NCBI GenBank assembly: GCA_002633025.1
Contig: NMRB01000063.1
Span: 221,482-285,481 of the forward strand
Length of the DNA: 64,000 nucleotides
Direction of reading: 5' to 3'
Source: Notospermus geniculatus
Taxonomy: Eukaryota; Nemertea; Pilidiophora; Heteronemertea; Lineidae
A program made the position numbers and the translations under genes. Below are positions 36,001-48,600 of this stretch, piece by piece; position 1 is the stretch's first letter, and each line of letters opens with the position of its first letter. The notes under the pieces are model-generated. The model saw only the letters and a program-made list of their open reading frames with translations, searched no databases and was not told where the DNA came from.

Positions 36001-36952
36001 TCGGCACATTAAAAGAGGGTTTAAGATATTTATATCGATTTTTTACCAATTTCAATCACACTTAGTCCATACAAGTAAATGCAAATACAGAGAAGCTACC
36101 CCTGTATTTATACACTGATATCAATCTGTCTTCGTAAAGACAATTGGTATGATGCTACTCCCAGCTAATTACTAGCCGTAAAATAAATAAATATACATGT
36201 AGTTTATCTACACTAAGAAATTTTTACCCTGCAATAAATATTCTCTCTTTATCGGATTCCTTAGTTCGGGTGTACATGTACATGTATGTATTCCAGTTAC
36301 AGTCCGGCAACATCTAAGCGCGACCCATGGAATACGGAAGTTAGGAAATTGATAGTTGGATTTTCTACGGACCTCTAATCACACGCGCCTCTTGAATAAC
36401 CGGTGCAGAGCGCGAACAATCGGGGAACGACCACAATGGTCAACAAGCATGATTAAAAACGGCAAAGCTCCGGCACATTACATGACTTCCGCATTTCATT
36501 GGGTCGCACTTAGATGTTGCCGGACTATAGACAAAAATAAATCTGAGGAAAAGACAAACTTTTGTTTCTTCTTCTAATAGAGAGCCTATTTCATCATGAT
36601 GAAAAATCTTATCTTCAGAAAAAAAATGGATTGCTGTGTTGAGAATGAACTGATCAGAATATTTTGCAGGGTATACTGTGTCTTGAAAAGGACAAAAAAA
36701 TGCTTAAATGCACATCAGAATTTCTTGGATAACTATTGTGTATACTTTGGTTACACTCATACTTCTTATCTTAATAGTGTAAAATAAAAGTTTAGATATT
36801 GCGTTACTAAGGAATGACCTATTTTGTTGAATGAAATGTACATGTACATGACGCTGTATACATACTCTAAAGTCACGTTTGAATGGTCGTGTTGACAAGT
36901 GATAATCAATCAATAGGGCGTTATTACTCAATAGGCCAGCGTTATCCATTTA

Positions 36953-36991
36953 ATGGATAACTTTATATTTCTAATAGAAATATAAAGTTAT
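36953..36991. mobile_element. Small hairpin insertion specific to block C
   Basis: Block C has GGATAACTTTATATTTC and its inverse around a 4-base centre, where block D reads straight through (TTTAATGTTATCTGATTG). It is about 39 bp of palindrome. Confidence 0.55.
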
Positions 36992-37159
36992 CTGATTGAT
37001 TATAATCTCCTCCTACACTCACAGGGTCCAGAGCGAACTGTCAATGAAAAATAATGTCTACTGATAAATTTTGGCACCTGTCAACATGACCTCTTAAACG
37101 TGATTTTGCCGTATCTATCTAAGAATGCCATTCAAAGATTTCCTTGGATAAGTACAGAA

Positions 37160-37345
37160 CATCTTAGGCCGGTCCGGTGTAACATCTGCCAGTGTTCCCC
37201 ATCTGTTAGTGTTCTCCTCCTATTTTTCTGACGGAATAAGTTGCGACTTGACAATAAGGGACTCACAGAGAAACATTTCGATCTATCTGCCAGCGTTTCC
37301 CAAGCAATAAGGGGACACACTGACCCACAGAAACACCGGGCGATA
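37160..37345. mobile_element. MITE family with GGTGTAACATCTGCCAGTG ends, block C copy
   Basis: The left end GGTGTAACATCTGCCAGTG is inverted at the right end (ATATAACACC region). The interior holds GACGGAATAAGTTGCGACTT. Other copies lie at about 45259-45450, 51870-52065 and 54745-54910. No protein is encoded. Confidence 0.65.
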
Positions 37346-37562
37346 TAACACCTGGTCCAGGTATACGGTACGGACACGCTGGCGAACAGTGGCTGAAATA
37401 ATGGCCATGAAACCTTTGTTCGCCAGCGTGTCCGCACACCGTATACCTCTATGTAAACTCGGCCTTCCGATTCTATGAGGCAAAAATTCAGTAAAAATAT
37501 TCTCTGTCGACTATTATATTAAAAGAGATCAGCGGACGGATATTGTGATGAACAGCACGAGG

Positions 37563-40500
37563 TCAATTGCGTGATCTCATGTGATCTGATGCCACATTGG
37601 ACGTTATAATATGATTCCTGATGATGGCCATTTTCTCGTCGAAAAGAGCTGTCTGGGCATTAAGCCGGTACATCGCACAAAGGGAGNTCTAACATACAGT
37701 AGAGCACAAACAACGACACATAAAATGATAGTAAACATAAAGTCGTCCCCGAATTTCGCAAATTGTCGACCCCAACCCAGAAGTCAAAGTGAAAGAGAGA
37801 TCTAGGGCCGTATTCTAGAAGCTTCCTCAACTGTAAGGTATTGTTTGCAGGGCAGAATACAAAAGCTTAAAGTGGACCTTAAGGATGCTACTTCTAGAAT
37901 ACGGGCCATAGTAGAGATCCCAATAGTGAATTCACTTTCACTATTGGAATCTCCCCGGTTGGGGTCGAAAATTTGCGAAATTCGGAGATGACTTTATGTT
38001 TATTATCATTATTTCTTTTAATACGTTCTGTTTTTCTTGTTTACCTATCACACTAAATCACTAAATTGGTACTTTGGAACACTTCTATCTGGCAGACAAT
38101 AGTATCTACGAGGAAAAAGGTCAATTCTTACCATTTTGTCTACATGATTATCGAATTCCCTGATCTTTTGAAGAAGTCTGTCCATCTCACAGAGTAATCC
38201 ATGGCTGTCCTTGTCTGCATTACACTGAGACGGGCAAGATGAGTGTCGGTTAAGCTGGATGCATTCCAGGAGACGGAGTTTAGCTACTGTTGTTCTGTAT
38301 TCTGAAGAGAACCTTTTGAGTGTCTGGTAAAAGACCTGAAATGTTGAAGAGGAAATTCCGGCATTTTTGTAATGTTTGGCACAACTGAGTGATAGGAATG
38401 AATTCTAAAGCTAGGAATCCACTGCTGATATTCTGCGTTGCGACTTGCTTTGCAACCTGCTACCTGCGATTGAATAAGAACCCAAGGAAATTATACCGGT
38501 CGCCGACCGATTGCTGACTGAAATTGACCACATCTTCGCCATTGGCATCCTCGCACCCAGGGTCTTCACAACCAGCTCCCCTACTCGCGCTGTGAGGGAG
38601 GGTACGACCGTAAATGACCTGAGATTCTCAGGATGCGCCATTGGTGGAAACACGTCTAGCGAGTCCACTACGGCGATCGAGTGCCGATGCAGTTGCAACG
38701 CAACCCAGTTGCAAAGCAATTCGCAGCGCAAAATCAGCTTGAAAATCATTGGTGGATTCCTAGCAGTTCCAAACAGAATTTAAGAGGTCATAAAGCTGCG
38801 TTGCCGTGACGACGGTCTTGTTTGATTCAAGTGATATTACGATTCGAGTGATGTTATACATGTATAGATATTTACTCTGATATTTTCCATAAGTGGTCGA
38901 CCTGACGGGAGGTCAATTTCGAACACCGGTGGCATCCTGAGGAATCCATCTTCTATAATAGAGCTTGCATATTTCTCATGCGTATTTATCGATTCGTCTT
39001 CCTTGGGAATGAACTCGTGATGTGTTTGTTTCTGAAGAAAATCAAGGAAATGGCAACATAAAGTCATTTGTTAGAGGGACGGTGGCCCACATCCTACTGC
39101 ACAATTTTTGATGATTCCTGCAATGAGGCCTCATGTGACGTCATTTCCGATGGCACCATTCGATTCGGCGACCCAAAAAATGTGGGTATACAGTAGGTCT
39201 TGGAATTGTCTATCTCTCTTAGAATTCGAGATATGTGGAAAAACGTGTTCAAAATGGCGGCCATTTTGAAATCCAAGATGGCGGAGGAGACAATTTCGTC
39301 GGGGCTCCCGTCCTTAAATTAAATGTAATGACCCATTCTACGTCTGTGCAAAATTTGGTGCTTTTATCAAAAAGTGAACGATTCGGCCACTTTTTGGAGC
39401 TTAGCCTCCCTACTACAATAACAAGGTGTGTGGGGGGGGGGGGAGGAACTCGTTTTACGTCCACCTTTTGGAATTTCCTCCTTCACGACGACGTAGAACC
39501 GGTCTTTCTTGACTAATGTGTCTTTGTCTTTGACCATATATACGGTCCTGGCATGAGGCCACGTGACAGCCAACAGGGACAGGGATGGGACATTTCTCCG
39601 GTGAAACAGACTTTTTTGTCTCGAGAGGGAATGCCAATCACAAGTTTCACGTTTGCCTTCTCAAGGATCATTGACCTTGTACTGTACGTGGTCAGGAAAT
39701 TTATAGTGTTTCAAGTACATCACGGGAAATGACACATCACAGTCTCACGATGATCGTCATTCATTTGGTTCCAAAATACATATATAAACAAGGCCATGTT
39801 GAATACATGTACATTGTATTAGCTTTTTTGCAAATTTGTGGTTAGAAATGACTGGTTATTTCTACTTACAAACTTGTCAAATGTATCGTTAACTTGCGAC
39901 ATTAAGATTGTCAGGCTAGCTGCTGTCGATCCAAGATAGTGGTTTAGTGGAATTTCTGTTGTCGTGGGACGTCCCGTCGCAAGTGCCATTGCTGCCATGA
40001 AAATGGCCAAGAATCTAGGGATGATGACTGAAATGATATAAATTCAATTTATTGTCAACCATTGCATTATTTCTATCATTTTGCCACTGTGACGCGCCAG
40101 GTCAATAGATTTTTCCGCATGATAAATGGTTATTTCCGGGAAGTTTTGTAATTTCAATGTCGAACGAGAAAAATCAAACTAAATGACACTGAATGACAAA
40201 AGTCGAAATTAGTCACTACAATATTGTCCGTTCCAAAATACTTTTTGTGGAAACGGGTTAAGGCCCGTCTACACGATCATACATTTGTTCAAAACATCAT
40301 CATACATTTGTATGATGATGTTCATGGACAAATGTGTGGTCGGTGTGGACCGTTTTCCCAACAAGCTTGAATAGCATCCAACACGTGTGATGTTCAAACT
40401 TTTAGCTGCATTGTGTAGACGGAAATCCACAACAAGCTTGGACATCATCATACATCACCATACAAATGTATGATGATGTTTTGAACAAATGTATGATCGT

Positions 40501-42200
40501 GTAGACGGCCCTTTAGGATCTTCTGACAATTTTGGGGAGTATTTCAACATGTCACCAGATCAAGTGTTGTCGAACTGACCATAGCAGCGACTAATTTCGA
40601 CTTTTCTCATTCAGTGTATAGAGGCCTTTAGACAACATTTACATGTGTGTGTAGGCCAGTTGGAGGCGGTAATGACTCGTTGATCGAAGGGGAAATGATA
40701 GATACATAGGCCTGACCGCAATTTGCAAATAATGATTGCGACTCCGCCGATGACGTCGATGTGGTGGCCAGTGCCATTCGCAGGCGAGCCTCTGGCCAGA
40801 AGGAGTGTGCAGGCCGTCGGGGGACATTAGATTTTATGACATAGGTACAGTGTACCAGAGGAGAAACGTCCTAGGAATGAAATCCGGGACACACTTAAAG
40901 CCACACTGTATTGAATTCAGAAAATGCTAACGTCCTCCGACGTTAGCGTAGTGTAAAATGTACTATGCTCTATCTGAATGCATTAGAGCTCTGCCTGCAA
41001 TTTTTTCAATGTCGGCTGAAAACTACAATGTAGGGCTTGATTCTTTGAAGTACGTGTCAGGCAAGCATTTTGGGGACCTTCACAAGGCTACGAGACCTCT
41101 ACCTGCACTCTCATATAACACTTTGAAAATACCGAATTCAATACAGTGAGGCTTTAATCTTTGTATGTACAAAATGCCAGTTGTTGCCTCGTGGGGGACA
41201 GAAAATTGTTGCCACTCGACCATCGCGATAAATATCGACAGTTTGGCCCTCGTCAAGAATGTAGCATCCTCCCATCGCAGGGCTTTAATCTCGCTCCTTT
41301 TCATTTGCTCGCACACAAAGCCCTGCTGAAATTGGGCCTTCCAGCCAAACATGAGGAGGTAGAAACCATTGCCCAATCAGAATGCAGCATTTTTAGGGTG
41401 TGAATACTGAATACATGTAATTATGACTCATATACATGTAAACAATCCAAAAAAGAATCTTGCTTACATACATGCATACGAAGAATCACTGTGATAAAAT
41501 TCAGAACAGACCTAAGTGATTTGCGAAATACAAAACTTTAAGATAAAATGGGGTAAAACCAAGAATTTGTAATTCTCCAAGTTAATAAATAAGATCATGA
41601 CAGTGCAGGGAATGCAACTGGATGGAACAGCCGCACAGATTCACTGGATGTTCTATTTCAGCAGGGGTTTGTGTGAGTGGATGAAGAGGAGCGAGGTAAA
41701 AACCCGTACTGTGGGAAGATGAGGATGTACATGTAGGGGTAGATGAATTGTTATAGGCCTAAATTACCATCGGTACACAAAAACAGGGGTTAGGGACCAT
41801 CGTTAGGTTAACGATGTCGTTAAAACTGGGAAAATGCAGAGCGTAACGACATCGTTAACCTAACGACGGCTTCGGGAACATGGGTCCAGGACCGGTATTC
41901 ATAAAACTACTTAAGTCTAAGTGTGACACTTATCCTTTGTTAAACACAAAAGAAAAGTATCATACTTTGACTTAAGTATGTTTATGAATATGGACCCTGT
42001 GCCCATATTCATAAACAAAGTGTGATACTTATCTTTTGTGTTGAACAAAGGATAAGTGTCAACTTAGACTTAAGTAGTTTTATGAATATGGGCCCTGAGG
42101 AGGCCCAAGGGACTTTCAGCCTTCCAACACAATAGGTGAGAGGATTAAAGAATAATAGTAAGAATAAGTCATAACACTTACGTGAACTTGATGGCGACAT
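37563..42200 (-). CDS. Helical cytokine-like secreted protein, copy 1 (last exon broken at assembly join)
   Basis: Exons on the minus strand: 42200-42182 (MSPSSS plus one base, donor GTAAGT), 40027-39870, 39031-38876, 38335-38132 and the partial last exon 37686-37563 ending in TGA. Intron phases are 1, 0, 0, 0. The signal peptide is MSPSSSL then IIPRFLAIFMAAMALATG, with likely cleavage before RPTTTE. Helix A (about residues 36-59) includes STAASLTILMSQV. The AB loop contains EFIPKEDES and THEKYA. Helix B runs across the exon 3/4 junction (PLMENIR then VFYQTLKRFSSEY). Four cysteines follow in the pattern C-x8-CPSQC-x10-C. Helix C starts at the last cysteine. Helix D (AMYRLNAQTALFDEKM) is in the last exon. 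An N-glycosylation sequon (NDT) lies in helix A. The 5' half of the last exon is missing at a single N at 37687; copy 2 has about 190 bp more there, so I suspect an assembly collapse rather than a dead gene. The plan is that of class I long-chain cytokines; the family call is inference. Confidence 0.75.
37687..37687. other. Single N at a suspected assembly join inside cytokine copy 1 exon 5
   Basis: Left of the N the sequence matches copy 2 exon 5 (AAGGGAG). Right of it, the sequence matches copy 2 only about 190 bp further on (CACAAACAACGACA). The missing piece contains the exon 5 acceptor and its first 30 or so codons. Confidence 0.8.
37731..38003. mobile_element. Foldback element with ACTTTATG...CATAAAGT ends, block C copy
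   Basis: The end ACATAAAGTCGTCCCCGAAT returns inverted at the right end (GGAGATGACTTTATGT), with CCCCAACC/GGTTGGGG next to it. Family members lie at about 45991-46205, 54150-54296 and 58030-58215, and a shortened one at 2215-2345. It sits between exons 4 and 5 of the cytokine-like gene in both blocks, so it predates that duplication. Confidence 0.7.
38410..38765. mobile_element. MITE with GCTAGGAATCCACTGCTGAT ends, block C copy
   Basis: The left end GCTAGGAATCCACTGCTGAT is inverted at the right end (TGGTGGATTCCTAGC). The interior contains TGCGACTTGCTTTGCAAC and its inverse. It lies in the intron between cytokine exons 3 and 4. The block D copy is at 46620-46850, and further copies are clustered at 59113-60183. 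Confidence 0.75.
40259..40513. mobile_element. MITE in cytokine copy 1 intron 1
   Basis: The terminal inverted repeat contains GGCCCGTCTACACGATCATA and its inverse, with internal ATCATCATACATTTGTATGA words in both orientations. Block D has no insert at this place, so it is a post-duplication insertion in C or a clean loss in D. Confidence 0.75.
40897..41157. mobile_element. MITE in cytokine copy 1 intron 1, family shared with intron 1 of copy 3
   Basis: The ends AAAGCCACACTGTATTGAAT and GAATTCAATACAGTGAGGCT are inverted to each other. A related element lies at about 57665-57893, including GTAGTGTAAAATGTACT and TTTTGGGGACCTTCACAAG. No protein is encoded. Confidence 0.7.
41888..42097. mobile_element. 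Foldback element near cytokine copy 1 exon 1
   Basis: ATTCATAAAACTACTTAAGT at the left is inverted at the right (ACTTAAGTAGTTTTATGAAT), and the inner GTGTGATACTTATC words also face each other. A shortened trace is found at about 49230-49255 in block D. Confidence 0.7.
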
Positions 42201-42301
42201 CTTTGTAGAAAAGTTGTACAACACGTAAACTATCTATTTTAGAGTGGTGTGTCGGAGTGGAGCTCTTGGTCTTAACTGGAGTACAGCCACCTCTCTGCTG
42301 G

Positions 42302-42381
42302 CTTTTAAATCCTAGCATCCCATCCCAAACACTTTAATTTGTCGATTCATCAATCTAAAAATAACCCGCGTGGAAATTCCC
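42302..42381 (-). promoter_or_regulatory. Putative core promoter of cytokine copy 1: TATA-like box and kappaB site
   Basis: On the minus strand, ATTTAAAAG at 42310-42302 lies about 105 bp upstream of the ATG. GGGAATTTCC, a canonical NF-kappaB motif, lies at 42381-42372, about 62 bp further upstream. Copy 3 has TATATAAA at the same distance from its ATG. Motif matches are seen directly; function is inferred. Confidence 0.5.
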
Positions 42382-45258
42382 AACCCGATGTCAGCCATCC
42401 CATTTCCAGGCACTTCGCACTTCTTCCACGCAATGCCATTATGACCATTTTATCAAAAAGCATAGTGAGTAATTACCTAGGCCTTAAACCATGTAAACCA
42501 TCATTCAATCATTGCCTCTCATACTTCCGTTAGATGTAATGACGTATGCCAGTGTTCACGTGGGTTGCAAAGTTGAGTCGACGGCAGTACAAATAGGTCA
42601 GAGAAACTATACATTGTAAATGAACATTCATTCCGTAATGTAAGCACTTAATAATATTGTTCTATAAATACGCAGTTTTTCACACTGGGTCGAAACAGCG
42701 GCGATGATTGGTCAAAATTTCTACAAACATGTTGGTGTGCAACTTTTTTCAATAATTTTTATTTCTCAAACATATCTCCACCTGATTGGTTGATGCGTTT
42801 TTTATCAAATTTGTTGTGCTTCTTTGTTCATTACGTTTGCTTCTAGATGCAGACTTGTTACCGCAGTAATAGGCAATCGGTTTTTCACTCGCGGGGGGTA
42901 TGTTTGTCAACAAATTCTTTGGCTTGTGCTTCTCCTTGACAAGCAAAAGCTTGGGGCTTTGGCTTGTAAGCTTTTGCTACCGGGTATGTTTTATAAATTC
43001 GGCCATCCCCACCCCCACCCCGCTACGGCCCTTATGCAGCATTCAATATGAGTGAACTCTAGGCCTACCTTATAGGCCTCCGTAACCGATGTCACCATAC
43101 ATTCGTATACAGTGTCATACATGTGCACATGTAATGTACCTAAATGTATGCTGACCCACTGTCAAATGTCGAGACAAACATCAGAGAAGAGGAAAACCAG
43201 TATTTTTGATAAAATACATTTATTGATATTGCTATTTCACTATAACTAACAAATTTCCTACAAAACCTGGACTTTGTCATCAATAAGTTAACATCAAAAT
43301 AAACGTAATACCGGTATTGTGAATTAGTTACTGGTGATATTTAGATAATGTACCACGGGTATTTTCGCGGGCCAAGAAAATCATTGTTTATTTACATTTT
43401 GTTTGTTTGTGTCCAGTCTTCCTTTGTCTTATGAGTAATTTGTTGGTGGCATGCCCCTCTAGAAATTCTTTTGATACGAAAGCTTCAATTTGGTGGGTTG
43501 GCAAGTCCCGAAATTACAAAATACATGTAACATAATGTTAACATCCATGTTTACAAACATTGAATGTAAACAATGAAGTCGTGAGACATTATCTTTAAGC
43601 ACATGTATGTACAGTGAGTCAGAACTGTTGTGGTGAATGTGGTCTCCTGCACTAAGTGAGATACACGTAATCTAATCTCTTTGGTCTTTCAGGCACTGGA
43701 TTCATCGTCATCCTGGTAAATGCCAAAATATTGCAGAATTAATAAGCCCAAGTGTACACAAGTAAAAATAATTACAGTATAATATTACAATAATTTATTT
43801 ACATGTAAATCACAAAAAAATCTGTAGATCAATTTCAGCGTGTCCATGTCGACACGAGTGGATTTCAATATAAATTAATTTGGCCTTCATTGGGTTCATC
43901 TCAATCCCGGTGTGACAGGAATCTAAGTCTAGTTTATTCTTCAACGAAGATTAAGATTATGGCTGTAAAAACCATGATCTTATAAAAAAACTACATTGTA
44001 TTGTAACTAGGGCCTACATTGATGGGACTCCCATTCCTTTCACACCGGTCAATGATAAAAATCAATAGGCCGAAATATACACAAGTAAAAATACGAGTAA
44101 AATAATCATTTCAGTAAATTCAATAATTTAAGGTATAAAGATTAATATAAGCGTGCCCTTGTCGGCACATTAAAAGAGGGTTTAAGATATTTATATCGAT
44201 TTTTTACCAATTTCAATCACACTTAGTCCATACAAGTAAATGCAAATACAGAGAAGCTACCCCTGTATTTATACACTGATATCAATCTGTCTTCGTAAAG
44301 ACAATTGGTATGATGCTACTCCCAGCTAATTACTAGCCGTAAAATAAATAAATATACATGTAGTTTATCTACACTAAGAAATTTTTACCCTGCAAAATAT
44401 TCTCTCTTTATCGGATTCCTTAGTTCGGGTGTACATGTACATGTATGTATTCCAGTTACAGTCCGGCAACATCTAAGCGCGACCCAATGGAATACGGAAG
44501 TTAGGAAATTGATAGTTGGATTTTCTACGGACCTTTAATCACACGCTGCTCTTGAATAACCGGTGCAGAGCGCGAACAATCGGGGAACGACCACAATGGT
44601 CAACAGGCATAATTAAAAACCGCAAAGCTCTGGCACATTACATGACTTCCGCATTTCATTGGGTCGCACTTAGATGTTGCCGGACTATAGACAAAAATAA
44701 ATCTGAGGAAAAGACAAACTTTTGTTTCTTCTTCTAATAGAGAGCCTATTTCATCATGATGAAAAATCGTATCTTCAGAAAAAATTGGATTCCCGTGTTG
44801 AGAATGAACTGATCAGAATATTTTGCAGGGTATACTCTTGAAAAGGACAAAAAATGCTTAAATGCACATCAGAATTTCTTGGATAACTATTGTGTATACT
44901 TTGGTTACACTCATACTTCTTATCTTAATAAGGAATGACATATTTTGTTGAATGTAATGTACATGTACATGACGCTGTATACATACATGTACTCTAAAGT
45001 CACGTTTGAATGGTCGTGTTGACAAGTGATAATCAATCAATAGGGCGTTATTACTCAATAGGCCAGCGTTATCCATTTAATGTTATCTGATTGATTATAA
45101 TCTCCTCCTACACTCACAGGGTCCAGAGCGAACTGTCAATGAAAAATAATGTCTACTGATAAATTTTGGCACCTGTCAACATGACCTCTTAAACGTGATT
45201 TTACCGTATCTATCTAAGAATGCCATTCAAAGATTTCCTTGGATAAGTACAGAACATC

Positions 45259-45450
45259 TTAGGCCGGTCCGGTGTAACATCTGCCAGTGTTCCCCATCTG
45301 TGAGTGTTCTCCTCCTATTTGTCTGACGGAATAAGTTGCGACTTGACAATAAGGGACTCACAGAGAAACATTTCGATCTATCTGCCAGCGTTTCCCAAGC
45401 AATAAGGGGACACACTGACCCACAGAAACACCGGGCGATATAACACCTGG
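45259..45450. mobile_element. MITE family with GGTGTAACATCTGCCAGTG ends, block D copy
   Basis: Duplicate of the element at 37160-37345 at the matching block position, 3' of the cytokine-like gene. Confidence 0.65.
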
Positions 45451-45657
45451 TCCAGGTATACGGTACGGACACTCTGGCGAACAGTGGCTGAAATAATGGC
45501 CATGAAACCTTTGTTCGCCAGCGTGTCCGTACACCGTATACCTCTATGTAAACTCGGCCTTCCGATTCTATGAGGCAAAAATTCAGTAAAAATATTCTCT
45601 GTCGACTATTATATTAAAAGAGATCAGCGGACGGATATTGTGATGAACAGCACGAGG

Positions 45658-48600
45658 TCAATTGCGTGACCTCATGTGATCTGATGCCACATTGGACGTT
45701 ATAATATGATTCCTGATGATGGCCATTTTCTCGTCGAAAAGAGCTGTCTGGGCATTAAGCCGGTACATCGCACAAAGGGAGTACTCCCGCCACCGAAATA
45801 TACGTGGCCTACTTATGGGATTTATTAGATCCTTAGAGTCTGCACACTTCGGCTGTCCAAACAGTTCTTCCATCTGAAGAAGAACATTTTTAGAAACGTC
45901 AGTCTTTTTTCACAGAATCAAATGTTCAGAGCCTATCAGGCTAAATCGCCGAAAAATACATTCCACAAACAACGACATACAAAATGGTAGTAAACATAAA
46001 GTCGTCTCCGAATTTCGCAAATTTACTACCGAAACCGGGTCTTCCTCAGGCACTTTCTAGTAGAGATCCCAGAAGTCAAAGTGAAAGAGAGATGAGATCC
46101 CAATAGTGAAAGGAAATGTCACCTCTGGGATCTCTACTAGAAAGTGACTGAGGAAGACCCCGGTTGGGGTCGAAAATTTGCGAAATTCGGAGACGACTTT
46201 ATGTTACTATCATTATTTCTTTTAATACGTTCTGTTTTTCTTGTTTACCTATCACACTAAATCACTAAATTGGTATACTTTGGAACACTTCTAGCTGGCA
46301 GACTACGAGGAAAAAAGTCAATTCTTACCATTTTGCCGACAGTACAGTTTAATTCTTTGATCCTTCGAAGAAGTGTGTCCATCTTGCAGAGTAATCCAGG
46401 CTTGTCGTCGTCCGCATTACACGGAGGCGGGCAAGATGAGGGGTTAACATAGTTAGTATGGTTACGGATGCATTCCAGGAGACGGAGTTTAGCTACTGTT
46501 GTTCTGTATTCTGAGGAGAAATTTTTGAGTGTCTGGCCAAAGACCTAAAATGATGAAGAGGAAATTCCGGCATTTTTGTAATGTTTGGCACAACTGAGTG
46601 ATAGGAATGAATTCTAAAGCTAGGAATCCACTGCTGATATTCTGCGTTGCGACTTGCTTTGCAACCTGCTACCTGCGATTGAATACGATCGCAAGGAACT
46701 GATACCGGTCGCCGACCGATTGCCGACTGAAATTGACCACATCTTCGCCACTGGTGGAAACCATGTCTAGCGAGTCCACTACGGCGATCGAATGCCCAGT
46801 TGCAAAGCAAGTCGCAACGCAAAATCAGCTTGAAAATCAATGGTGGATTCCTAAATTTACAGCACTTCCAAACGGAATTTAAGAGGTCATAATAAGCTGC
46901 GTTGCCGTGACGACGGTCTTGTTTGATTCAAGTGATATTACGATTCGAGTGATGTTATACATGTATAGATATTTACTCTGATATTTTCCATAAGTGGTCG
47001 ACCTGACGAGAGGTCAATTTCGAACACCGGTGGCATCCCGGGGAATCCTTCTTCACAAATAGAGCTTGCATATTTCTCATGCGTATTTATCGATTCGTCA
47101 TCCTTGGGAATGAACTCGTGATGTGTTTGTTTCTGAAGAAAATCAAAGAAAATGACAACATAAAGTCATTGCTTTGTTAAAGGGACGGTGGCCCACATCC
47201 GACTGCCCAATTTTTGATGATTCCTGCAATGAGGCCTCATATGTAACAAGGTGTGGGGGGAGGGGGTGAACTCGTTTTGCGTCCACCTCTCGGAATTTCC
47301 TCCTTCACGAAGACGTACAATGTAACCGGTCTTTCTTTGTCTTTGTCTTTGACCATATACGCTCTTGGCATGAGGCCACGTGACAGCCAACAGGGACAGG
47401 GACATTTCTTCATAGTGCGGCATGGTATGTTCTCCCGTAGGATTTTTGCTAAAGTTGGTTTTTTTACTGTTTTGTCTTTAGTGATGTTCCAACTGCCCAA
47501 AAATGATGGGGTTCAAATTTTCTGACCCTTCCCTCACTTTCTGGGGGACACCAATGGATGCAACGACTGAGCTTTGTACAGGAGAATGGGAGTCGGTGTA
47601 CAGCTAACTTTTGAACGGTTGGATTTACACCCCATAAATGTATTACCAACAGATAGTAACATGATGTCTCGGAATCAGACAGGCATATTCTTATTTGTTT
47701 TTAGTCGCTATGTAATGAGAGATGACGTTTTTCAGATAAATTAACACAAAATGAGTCAAAATGCATAAAACGTCATTTCCCAGTTACGTAAACTGCTTAA
47801 AAACGCCACAGAATAGGCTTATTTGATTCCGAGGCACCATATTTCTATCTGTTGGTAATACATTTATGGGGTGTAAATCCATCCGTTCAAAAGTTAGCTG
47901 TACATTATCTCCCATTCTCCTGTACAAAGCTCAGTTGTTGAGTCCATTGATGTCAAATGATAAAGTCAGTTCGCAAAAATGGGGGACTCCCCACAAAGAG
48001 GGTAGTGGCCTTCTCAATTCTGTACGTGGTCGGGAAATAGTGTTTCAAGTGCATCACTGGAAATGACACATCACAGTCTCACGATGATCATCCACACTTG
48101 ACACTAGATGGCGTTATCTTCTACAACACCATCTTTCCATCTTGAAAGTAGTGCAGATTACTACATTTTGGTAAAGGTTTTTAACCATCGTGAACAGGCC
48201 AGCCGTGTCACCGCCAACCCAGTGGCATCTACGCTAGATGATAGATGATGTTGAAAAGTGGTGCTGTTGGGTCCAGGCGAATATTTTCAGACTAAAAGAA
48301 CTTCGTGTTGATAACAAGTGGTATTAGAAATGAACTGAATACTAATTAGAAAGGATTGTGTGATTAGGTCGAGCGAACTATTTCTACATGCGCGCCGGCA
48401 AAATCCAAAATGGCGGCCTTCCACCTACGCTAGTGGTGAAATGAGGCACGATATTTCGCCGCTAGTGTCAAGTGTGGATGATCATCGTTCGTTTGGTTCC
48501 AAAATACATTAAACATGGTCAGAGTAGGTTAAAGATTTTTTTTGTTCTCGAGCTCTTGCACATCTGTGGTTAGAAATGATTGATTATTTATACTTACAAA

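Larger units (their letters stand above)
35600..42040. repeat. Duplication block C (carries cytokine-like copy 1)
   Basis: The first kilobase is the tail shared with A, B and D. From about 36580 it is collinear with 44745-49255 of block D, including the cytokine-like exons 2 to 5. Insertions in C but not D include a hairpin at 36953-36991, a MITE at 40259-40513 and another at 40897-41157. Confidence 0.85.
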
